Under the pieces are notes generated by a model that ran no database searches, was not told where the DNA came from, and saw nothing but the letters and a program-made list of their open reading frames with translations. A stretch of 6,187 bases of DNA from Vibrio madracius (GTDB lineage: Bacteria > Pseudomonadota > Gammaproteobacteria > Enterobacterales > Vibrionaceae), in assembly GCA_000695745.1 (NCBI GenBank), contig ASHK01000910.1:1-6187 (forward strand), written 5' to 3'. This document shows positions 1-5,621 of the stretch, in pieces (positions within the stretch are counted from its first letter, which is position 1; each line of letters opens with the position of its first letter). Made by a program: the position numbers and the translations under genes.

Positions 1-787
1 CGATAGACACCGCGCAGCTATCTGCTACCGCACAACGGCTTGGAGAAGTGAAGAACACTTCAGACACAGTGAGCGTACCTTTGCCCAAGAATGGGTCGTC
101 GCCAAGGTTGTCAGCCAATTTCTCGATATCGTTAAGAATGTGGCCCATTTTGAAGATAGCGTTATCACCACGCTCAGGTGCAGAGCCATGACAGCTGATA
201 CCAGACACATCAACACGAATTTCCATACGGCCGCGTTGACCGCGATAGATTTGACAATCTGTCGGCTCGGTAGACACCACAAATTCAGGACGAATGTTGC
301 TTTCTTCAATGATGTACTGCCAGCATAGGCCGTCGCAGTCTTCTTCTTGAACCGTACCAGTGACAAGCAGTGTGTACTCATCTTCTAGACCCAAGTCTTT
401 GATGATTTTACCGGCATAAACCATTGACGCCATACCGCCTTCTTGGTCTGATGCACCGCGACCACCGATCACTTCGTCATCTTCCATGCCTTGGTATGGG
501 TCAAACGTCCAGTTATCGAGGTTACCCACACCAACGGTATCGATGTGCGCGTCCATGGCGATGAGCGTAGGGCCGTTACCAATCCAACCTAATACGTTAC
601 CCATTGGGTCTATTTCGACACGGTCAAAACCCACTTTTTCCATTTCTTCTTTGATGCGAAGAACCACTTTTTCTTCGTCGCAACTTTCACTTGGAATCGC
701 AATCATATCGCGAAGGAAACGAGACATATCAGCTTTGTATTCTTGCGCTTTTTCCAATACGGTTGCAAAAGGGATACTTACAGTCAT
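1..787 (-). CDS. ygeY: YgeY family M20 metallohydrolase (3' end outside window)
   Basis: Reading the minus strand from an ATG at 787-785 gives an open frame of 262 codons that runs off the left edge, so the C-terminus is missing (family length is about 400 residues). It is an M20-type dinuclear zinc amidohydrolase/peptidase. Visible metal and catalytic residues are H81 and D83 (MDAHIDTVG), D114 ([10 protein letters not shown]), the E148-E149 pair (VQEEDCDG) and E174 (STEPTD). The segment [15 protein letters not shown] near residue 250 starts the YgeY-specific part after the dimerisation domain. The start is supported by a GGAG Shine-Dalgarno at 796-799, 8 nt upstream. It is the last gene seen in the ygeW-dpaL-ygeY order known from E. 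coli. Databases call the family 'selenium metabolism-linked hydrolase'; the true substrate is not settled, and an acylated or carbamoylated intermediate of purine breakdown is plausible (inference). The family call is secure, the reaction is not. Confidence 0.93.
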   Translation of the reverse strand, partial: MTVSIPFATVLEKAQEYKADMSRFLRDMIAIPSESCDEEKVVLRIKEEMEKVGFDRVEIDPMGNVLGWIGNGPTLIAMDAHIDTVGVGNLDNWTFDPYQGMEDDEVIGGRGASDQEGGMASMVYAGKIIKDLGLEDEYTLLVTGTVQEEDCDGLCWQYIIEESNIRPEFVVSTEPTDCQIYRGQRGRMEIRVDVSGISCHGSAPERGDNAIFKMGHILNDIEKLADNLGDDPFLGKGTLTVSEVFFTSPSRCAVADSCAVSI

Positions 788-795
788 TGTTACTA

Positions 796-834
796 CTCCA
801 AATTTTTTTCCCAATGGAGGTTTGCCCCACTGGG
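796..834 (-). promoter_or_regulatory. Two mutually exclusive hairpins over the ygeY ribosome binding site
   Basis: In the dpaL-ygeY gap the transcript can fold two ways. Hairpin A pairs CCCAGUGG (834-827) with CCAUUGGG (817-810), 8 bp including one G-U, extendable by two G-C pairs around a CAAA loop. Hairpin B pairs CUCCA (819-815) with UGGAG (800-796), which hides the GGAG Shine-Dalgarno of ygeY. The arms share bases 815-817, so only one can form at a time. Neither hairpin is followed by a U-run on the coding strand, so an ordinary intrinsic terminator is unlikely. A translational on/off or coupling role is inference only. Confidence 0.4.
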
Positions 835-887
835 AGTGTTAATGCTTGAAATTACTAATCTTTCTTTGTCACTTTTTCTGCGTTGTT

Positions 888-2090
888 TTAGATTGTCGCG
901 TGCTTACCTTGCCAAACGACTTCGCGATAGTGCACAGGATCTGTGTCGCCTTCGGTATTAATAACCAAAACAACAGAATCTTTATTAAGCGCTAAATGCT
1001 CTTTTAGGCTCTCTTTTTCACGGCTGTATTCCACCGCAGCTAATAGACCTAAACCCACCGCGCCGGACTCACCAGAGATAACCGAAGGATCACCGCTAAG
1101 TGGGTTACCCAATACGCGCATACCAAACGCTGCAACACGGTCTTCACAGGAAACAAACTGAGTGGCGCAGTTCTTAAGCACTTCCCAACCTAGTGGGTTG
1201 GGTTCGCCGCACGCTAAACCCACCATGATGGTGGCTAGGTCGCCGTCAACATTGACCATGTCGCCAGTCTGCGCGATACCTGAACGGTATATACAGTCAG
1301 CTTGATTTGGTTCAACGATGACTGAGCGAAGCTGTCCTGCCCCACAATACTCGGCAAGATAACCTAAGACGCCACCAGCCATAGCTCCCACACCTGCTTG
1401 TAGGAACACATGCGTTGGTTTGTCCAGACCTAGATCAGCCATCTGCTCAATCGCTTCGACTGCCAAGGTGCTGTAGCCTTGCATGATCCATGTTGGAATC
1501 TCGGTATAGCCTTCCCAAGCCGTGTCCTGAACCACTTTCCAGCCATGCTCGTTAGCAGTTTTGATGGCAAGTCTTACGGTATCGTCGTAATTCATGTCAG
1601 TGACAATACACTCGGCGCCTAGGGCACGAATGTTGTTAACGCGCTCATCAGCTGCGCCTTTTGGCATGTAGACAACGGCGTTTTGACCCAGTTGATTCGC
1701 CGCCCACGCGACGCCACGACCGTGGTTACCATCAGTAGCGGTTGCGAAGGTCATTTTGGTTTTGATTTGAGTTTTGAAAGTTTCAAAATTGAAACCGTCG
1801 ATATCCATCTTGTATTCATCACACAAGAGTCGTGCGATGGCGTAGACGCCGCCTAACATTTTGAATGCGTTTAGGCCAAAGCGATACGCTTCGTCTTTAA
1901 CAAGAATGTTCTTCACTCCAAACTCTTTTGCAAGGTGGTTAAGGTTGTGAAGAGGTGTTGGTTGATAGCCATCTAATTGCAAATGAAATCGGCGCGCTTT
2001 TTCGGCTTCACTGATGGAAAACTGATCGGAGAGGCGTCCATTAAAATGCTGGTTATCGGCAATATGAATATTAAAATTCAACTTTGACAT
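888..2090 (-). CDS. dpaL: Diaminopropionate ammonia-lyase (DpaL/YgeX)
   Basis: A complete 400-residue frame, close to the E. coli YgeX length (398). It is a fold-type II PLP enzyme that cleaves 2,3-diaminopropionate into pyruvate and two ammonia in the cytoplasm. The PLP lysine is K77 in RFGLNAFKMLGG. The two acidic residues described as catalytic in the E. coli enzyme are present at matching positions: D120 (ATDGNHGRG) and D189 (VVQDTAWEG). The glycine-rich phosphate loop is GVGAMAGG at 233-240, and the conserved VISGESGAVG lies at 337-346. C266 and C294 probably match the cysteine pair that forms a disulfide in E. coli. The ATG at 2090 has AAGG (2101-2098) 7 nt upstream. It lies 99 bp after ygeW and 100 bp before ygeY on the same strand, probably in one transcript. 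All key residues are intact, so it should be active. Confidence 0.97.
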   Translation of the reverse strand: MSKLNFNIHIADNQHFNGRLSDQFSISEAEKARRFHLQLDGYQPTPLHNLNHLAKEFGVKNILVKDEAYRFGLNAFKMLGGVYAIARLLCDEYKMDIDGFNFETFKTQIKTKMTFATATDGNHGRGVAWAANQLGQNAVVYMPKGAADERVNNIRALGAECIVTDMNYDDTVRLAIKTANEHGWKVVQDTAWEGYTEIPTWIMQGYSTLAVEAIEQMADLGLDKPTHVFLQAGVGAMAGGVLGYLAEYCGAGQLRSVIVEPNQADCIYRSGIAQTGDMVNVDGDLATIMVGLACGEPNPLGWEVLKNCATQFVSCEDRVAAFGMRVLGNPLSGDPSVISGESGAVGLGLLAAVEYSREKESLKEHLALNKDSVVLVINTEGDTDPVHYREVVWQGKHATI

Positions 2091-2112
2091 AGCGATACCT
2101 TATTTAATCCAT

Positions 2113-2152
2113 TTACACACTCGCCTTAGAAAGGAGTTAAGGCGAGGTGTAA
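2113..2152 (-). promoter_or_regulatory. Long stem-loop between ygeW and dpaL
   Basis: The gap contains an almost perfect 15-bp stem: CTCGCCTTA (2120-2128) pairs with TAAGGCGAG (2138-2146), and after one bulged A (2119) TTACAC (2113-2118) pairs with GTGTAA (2147-2152). The loop is 9 nt (2129-2137). On the coding strand the loop reads ACTCCTTTC, resembling an anti-Shine-Dalgarno, and the stem is followed by ATGGATT rather than a T-run, so a classical Rho-independent terminator within the operon is unlikely. A processing site, an mRNA stabiliser that sets different levels of YgeW and DpaL, or a translational control element all fit. A second weak stem, TACCC (2153-2157) with GGGTA (2168-2172), lies just upstream on the transcript. 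Confidence 0.6.
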
Positions 2153-2189
2153 TACCCTTTTTACTTTGGGTAAATATGATAGGAGTACT

Positions 2190-3377
2190 TTATTTAACTC
2201 GTTTTGCTGATTCTTTTAATAGCTCGTCAAGAACGCCAGCCACATCTTGATATTTTCTGTTCAAAATCATTGCAGCGATAATATATGGCTTCCAGCTTGC
2301 TTCTTTATAAGTTGCAATGCGGTACTTCTCGAATACCGACTCTTCTACTTCACCTTCTTTACATGACACGCCTGTGATGTCAGCTGGTAGACAGTGCATG
2401 TACAACGCTTCACCGCCCTTAGTTAGCTTCATCATCTCTTCAGTACAGTGCCAATCTTTGTGCTGTGCGTTTTGTGCCAAGCACGCTTTCTCTAGCTCTT
2501 TTAGTCCATCATGGTCATTTGCGCGCAGCAGATCTGTACGCTCGCCCATAACTTTGTAAGGTGCCCAAGATTTTGGATAAACGATGTCTGCATCTTTGAA
2601 TGCTTCTTCCATAGACGTCACTTGAGTGAAGCTACCGCCGGACTCTTGTGCGTTTTTCTTCGCTTCTTCAACTACTTCAGGAATTAGGTCATAACCTTCT
2701 GGGTGCGCTAGGACAACATCCATACCGAAACGGCTCATAAGGCCGATGATGCCTTGTGGAACAGATAGCGGCTTACCGTAACTTGGCGAGTACGCCCAAG
2801 TCATTGCTATCTTCTTACCTTTTAGCTTGTCTAGGCCACCAAAGTGCTCTTCCAACCAAGCCAAGTCAGCCATGGACTGTGTTGGGTGGTCGATATCACA
2901 CTGTAGGTTCACCAATGCTGGACGGTTTGGAAGCACGCCTTCTTTAACACCATCGTCTAACGCTGCACCTACTTCACGCATATACGCATTACCTGCACCT
3001 AAGTACATGTCATCACGAATACCAATTGCATCGGCACAGAAAGAAATCATGTTCGCGGTTTCACGCACGGTTTCACCGTGAGCAATTTGAGATTTACCTT
3101 CGTCAAGATCTTGTTGTGCTAGGCCTAACATGTTGATAGCGGAAGCATAAGAAAAGCGAGTACGAGTCGAGTTGTCTCTAAATAAGGAAATGCCTAGGCC
3201 GTTTTTAAATACATTAGTGGCGATATTTTCACCACGCATGGTTTTTAGTACTTGTGCAGTTTTTAACACTCTTTCCAATTCTTCTGGGCTTTGTTCCCAA
3301 GTTAATAGAAAGTCTTTATCATGAAGTTTTGATTCTAGTTGAGAAATTTCTTTAATCAGTTCATTCATATTTTTCAT
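2190..3377 (-). CDS. ygeW: Knotted carbamoyltransferase YgeW
   Basis: A complete 395-residue frame, near the E. coli YgeW length (396). It belongs to the aspartate/ornithine carbamoyltransferase superfamily, in the knotted-fold YgeW group. The carbamoyl-phosphate loop is STRTR at 70-74 (FRDNSTRTRFS), the HPTQ motif is at 164-167 (DIDHPTQSMADL), and HCLP is at 328-331, followed by the group-specific PADITG. The amino-acid substrate of YgeW has not been firmly established; in purine-degrading bacteria a role in releasing or transferring a carbamoyl group from a ring-opened intermediate is proposed, which could feed carbamate kinase (inference). The start chosen is the ATG at 3377, with GGGAT (3387-3383) 7 nt upstream; a second in-frame ATG at 3368 is the alternative and has no comparable ribosome site. 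It is the first gene of the ygeW-dpaL-ygeY block and is preceded by a 415-bp regulatory-looking gap. Confidence 0.97.
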   Translation of the reverse strand: MKNMNELIKEISQLESKLHDKDFLLTWEQSPEELERVLKTAQVLKTMRGENIATNVFKNGLGISLFRDNSTRTRFSYASAINMLGLAQQDLDEGKSQIAHGETVRETANMISFCADAIGIRDDMYLGAGNAYMREVGAALDDGVKEGVLPNRPALVNLQCDIDHPTQSMADLAWLEEHFGGLDKLKGKKIAMTWAYSPSYGKPLSVPQGIIGLMSRFGMDVVLAHPEGYDLIPEVVEEAKKNAQESGGSFTQVTSMEEAFKDADIVYPKSWAPYKVMGERTDLLRANDHDGLKELEKACLAQNAQHKDWHCTEEMMKLTKGGEALYMHCLPADITGVSCKEGEVEESVFEKYRIATYKEASWKPYIIAAMILNRKYQDVAGVLDELLKESAKRVK

Positions 3378-3468
3378 TTGCTATCCCATTATCCATCTAG
3401 ATTAACTATAAAAAATACAACTCAAGATAATATTCGCATGCTATTTATATTTAACAGGCTAACAAAGC

Positions 3469-3500
3469 GTATTTGCCCTCTTGTTTGTATTTGTATTTGC
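3469..3500. repeat. GTATTTG direct repeats in the ygeW leader
   Basis: GTATTTG occurs three times on the plus strand, starting at 3469, 3487 and 3493; the first and last extend to GTATTTGC and are exactly 24 bp apart. If transcription begins from the sigma-54-like element, these lie in the untranslated leader about 40-75 nt downstream of the start. They could be an operator, an RNA-binding site or chance AT-rich repetition. Confidence 0.4.
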
Positions 3501-3552
3501 TCCTAACTGGCCGATTGTCTGGCCTTCAGATTTCTGTCACTGGTTCTTATAT

Positions 3553-3568
3553 TCCAAGTTCTGTGCCA
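3553..3568 (-). promoter_or_regulatory. Candidate sigma-54 (-24/-12) promoter for ygeW
   Basis: The coding strand reads TGGCAC-AGAAC-TTGGA. The -24 box TGGCAC is perfect, the spacing between the two GG/GC cores is the required 10 nt, and TTG precedes the -12 core. The single mismatch to consensus (TGGCAC-N5-TTGCA) is GG in place of GC at -12, which is an important position. The expected start is near 3542, giving a leader of about 165 nt before ygeW. Support from context: in E. coli ygeW is adjacent to ygeV, which encodes a predicted sigma-54-dependent activator (known family, not seen in this window). Confidence 0.5.
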
Positions 3569-3636
3569 ATAATTCGTATCGAATAAAAAAGAATGAAAAA
3601 TCTTTGAAAGCCCCGTTTTATAAGGGTTTGTCGACC

Positions 3637-3680
3637 AACGACTGACAGAGTGAAAACGATGACAGTTGCAACTATCACTC
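3637..3680. promoter_or_regulatory. Nested repeats, possible upstream activator sites
   Basis: Three overlapping patterns occur in 44 bp. An imperfect direct repeat AACGACTGACAG (3637-3648) and AACGATGACAG (3655-3665) is spaced 18 bp, close to two helical turns. The perfect 10-bp palindrome AGTTGCAACT lies at 3664-3673. GAGTGA (3648-3653) is mirrored by TCACTC (3675-3680). The block sits about 95-140 bp upstream of the start predicted from the -24/-12 element, which is where sigma-54 activators commonly bind. The function is inferred. Confidence 0.4.
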
Positions 3681-3749
3681 TAAATAGAACGCCGAAACCA
3701 AATTGATAGCGATAACAAAAGGGCGAGTATCATATTGATATCGGATGAT

Positions 3750-3780
3750 AGACGCTCTTATCAGGGCGAAAAGAGCGTCT
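3750..3780 (-). terminator. Hairpin after the permease gene, possible terminator
   Basis: AGACGCTCTT (3750-3759) and AAGAGCGTCT (3771-3780) form a perfect 10-bp stem with an 11-nt loop, beginning 12 nt after the permease stop codon. Position and stem strength suit an end-of-operon terminator, but neither strand has a proper U-run after the stem (ATCATCC on the coding strand, TGTTGAC on the other). It could instead protect the 3' end of the mRNA or attenuate read-through into ygeW. Confidence 0.5.
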
Positions 3781-3792
3781 TGTTGACAGCGA

Positions 3793-5088
3793 TTACGCGT
3801 CCGTTGATTTTGACTTAGGCAGGATCAAGTTGAGCGTGACGGCAGCCAATGTTCCTGTCGTGATGCCCGAGTGGAATACAAGTTTCAAGCTCTCCGGGAA
3901 ATGGCGCAATAGATTAGGCTCATAGGTGACCGCCAAACCAGAGGCTAACGCAACACACACAACGATCGCATTGCGTCGAGAATCGGTGGCTTTCATTAGC
4001 ATTCGTATTCCGGCATAAGCAATCATACCGAACATGACGAATCCTACTCCTCCTAACACTGGTTTTGGCACGGTTACCGCCAGAGCCGCAAATTTAGGGA
4101 ACAAACCACCGAGTACCAATAAACAGCCGGTAACAGCCACCACAAAACGACTGGCTACTCCGCTGATACCAACAATACCGACATTCTGACTAAAGCTCGC
4201 GACCGGCATTGCTGAGAAGAACGAACCAAAAGTACTGCCTAAACCATCGGCGAGCAGCCCTTTTTTCAGGTCATTCCCTTTAAGCTCAACACGGCAGTTA
4301 CTCGCCAGTGCCATAAAGTCGCCTGTCGCTTCTGCCACCACCACCAAATACACCAAACTCATAGTAATGATGGCTGGTATCGAAAAGCTCATTCCGAAAT
4401 GCAGCGGCATCGGCGCAGCCACCCAGTTCGCTTCACTAATCTGGTAACATCGACCATACCCATTGGAATTGCCATCATATAGCCTGCGGCTAAACCAATA
4501 ATAATACTCGATGCGGCGACAACACCTTTACAGAATACCGACACGCCAATCACCACAGCTAACGACGCTGCGGCTAGAAACACTTTCGGTAGAGTTGCAA
4601 ACTCAGGATGCCCTTGCGGCGCGTCTCCAATCCAGTTCATTGCGACCGGCAAGATCGTCAGACCAATCAAGGTCACGACGACGCCACTCACGATGTCGGG
4701 AAACAGTTTGCGAATATGGCTCATGTAAAAAACTTGAGCTACCACCAAAAACGATCCGACAAATGCCGCCCCTAGCACTGCATCTAGCCCTTCAGTTTTA
4801 CCGATCGCGATAATACTGCCAATAAAAGCAAAGCTTGAACCCCATAACGACTGGAAGCCGGATCCCGATTTGTTTAAAGCCAATACATTGAACGACCGTC
4901 ACCACTCCAGATACAAGCAGCGAAGCACTGATCAGCGTGACAATATCTTGCGGTGGTAATTCAATCGCACTGCCCGCGATTAGCGGCACGGCGACAATCC
5001 CTCCTATTGACGCCAACATGTGTTGTATTGCGAGAAATAAGGTCACGCCATACGGTGGTTTTTCATCTAGTTCATAGAGGAGTTCCAT
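3793..5088 (-). pseudogene. NCS2-family purine (xanthine/urate-type) permease, two apparent frameshifts
   Basis: The gene is continuous in similarity but broken into three frames. Frame one runs from the ATG at 5088 to LPVVMG; an extra G in the GGGG run (4843-4840) must be removed to continue as SSFAFIGS. Frame two runs to GMVDVT; one base is missing near 4446-4441, after which ISEANWVAAPMPLHFGMSF continues to the TAA at 3793. Corrected, it is a 431-residue inner-membrane protein, probably with 12-14 helices, of the nucleobase:cation symporter-2 family. Purine-type binding residues are visible in corrected numbering: H23 (IQHMLA), E253 and D257 (VAEATGDF), D281 (LLADGLGS) and Q301 in the signature SFSQNVG. 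These match the xanthine/urate clade better than uracil permeases. AAGGA (5099-5095) precedes the start by 6 nt, 12 bp after the [2Fe-2S] gene, so the two are co-transcribed. No other disruptive stops are present, so decay is very recent or the breaks are sequencing errors; if errors, the permease is functional. Confidence 0.92.
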
Positions 5089-5100
5089 ACTGCTTCCTTT

Positions 5101-5607
5101 TTATTGGCTGTGCTCTACTTGTGGTTGAGGAATGTTGCAAAACTCTGTGGCGCGTTTGATGGCTTCTACGATTGGCTGATACCCGGTGCAGCGGCATAAG
5201 TTGCCTTCCAACGCATCTCGGATTTCGTCTTCCGTTGGGTTCGGATAGCGTTTAAGTAACGCCCAAGCACTGATAATCATGCCAGGGGTGCAGAAACCGC
5301 ATTGTGTTCCTCCCGTAGTGAGAAACTCATCCATCAGAACCACGCCCAGCGGGTCCTTTCTTAACCCTTCAATGGTGACGATGTCACTGCCCTCGCATTG
5401 AACCGCCAGTGCCAGACAAGAACAAATCGGTTTACCATCTTTGATGACGGTGCACGCACCGCACTCGCCAACTGCACATCCCTCTTTCGTGCCTGTCAGA
5501 GACAATTGCTCTCTTAACATGTCGAGTAGCCGTGTATTACCCGTAACTTCGAGGTTATACACACCGCCATTCACCGTTAGCGATATTTGTTTTGTTTCTT
5601 TAACCAT
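5101..5607 (-). CDS. [2Fe-2S] subunit of xanthine dehydrogenase-type molybdenum hydroxylase
   Basis: A complete 168-residue frame, typical of the small iron-sulfur subunit (XdhC/CoxS type). The N-terminal plant-ferredoxin-like domain carries the first cluster through C44, C49, C52 (GCAVGECGACTV) and C64 (CSCLAL). The C-terminal helical domain carries the second cluster through C103, C106 (TQCGFCTPGM), C138 and C140 (GNLCRCTGYQPI). The protein passes electrons between the molybdenum centre and the FAD subunit. The ATG at 5607 has AGGAG (5621-5617) 9 nt upstream. Its order after an FAD subunit resembles xdhB-xdhC of E. coli; the molybdenum subunit is not in the window and may lie upstream. Substrate is likely a purine given the permease next door, but other N-heterocycles cannot be excluded. 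Confidence 0.95.
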   Translation of the reverse strand: MVKETKQISLTVNGGVYNLEVTGNTRLLDMLREQLSLTGTKEGCAVGECGACTVIKDGKPICSCLALAVQCEGSDIVTIEGLRKDPLGVVLMDEFLTTGGTQCGFCTPGMIISAWALLKRYPNPTEDEIRDALEGNLCRCTGYQPIVEAIKRATEFCNIPQPQVEHSQ

Positions 5608-5616
5608 TGAAATGCA

Positions 5617-5621
5617 CTCCT
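5617..5621 (-). promoter_or_regulatory. Ribosome binding site overlapping the FAD-subunit stop
   Basis: The coding strand reads TAGGAG: the first two bases of AGGAG (5621-5617) are the AG of the corrected stop codon TAG (5622-5620) of the upstream FAD gene, and the next ATG is 9 nt further on. This tight arrangement implies translational coupling. It also supports the corrected stop over the raw-frame TAA at 5602-5600, which would overrun the start of the next gene. Confidence 0.75.

Larger units (their letters stand above)
3378..3792. other. 415-bp gene-free regulatory region upstream of ygeW
   Basis: I see no credible gene or RNA gene on either strand. Going from the permease toward ygeW it holds: a 10-bp hairpin (3750-3780), an inverted repeat TATCA-TAT-TGATA (3728-3740), an FNR-like half-site TTGAT at 3703-3707, the nested repeats at 3637-3680, a weak IHF-like AT-rich match (3597-3609), a small inverted repeat ATTCG-TAT-CGAAT (3572-3584), the sigma-54-like element (3553-3568), CTGGCC repeated with a 12-bp period in the 3507-3525 stretch, the GTATTTG repeats (3469-3500) and the ygeW ribosome site. 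A weak sigma-70 -10-like TATTAT (coding strand, near 3427-3432) lacks a convincing -35. The number of ordered repeats suggests that the ygeW promoter and its activator sites are here. Confidence 0.7.

Noticed and set aside
25..381. 118-codon minus-strand frame overlapping ygeY
   Set aside because: It lies in another frame inside ygeY, which has full M20 motifs, and its product resembles no protein family.
486..842. 118-codon plus-strand frame
   Set aside because: Antisense shadow of ygeY running into the intergenic hairpin; low-complexity serine-rich product.
2113..2165. Plus-strand Rho-independent terminator (stem followed by a T-run in TACCCTTTTTAC)
   Set aside because: There is no plus-strand gene for it to end, and the T-run is displaced several bases from the stem.
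3597..3630. Weak stem around CCC...GGG near 3611-3626 followed by T-rich coding strand, as a terminator
   Set aside because: Only about three G-C pairs plus bulged A-T pairs; the hairpin at 3750-3780 is a much better candidate.
4511..4813. 100-codon plus-strand frame
   Set aside because: Antisense to the middle of the permease; no recognisable domain and no ribosome site assessed as convincing.
3793..5088. Three separate small membrane-protein genes
   Set aside because: The three pieces join end to end into one NCS2 carrier with single-base corrections; the second and third have only TTG or GTG 'starts' in mid-helix sequence.
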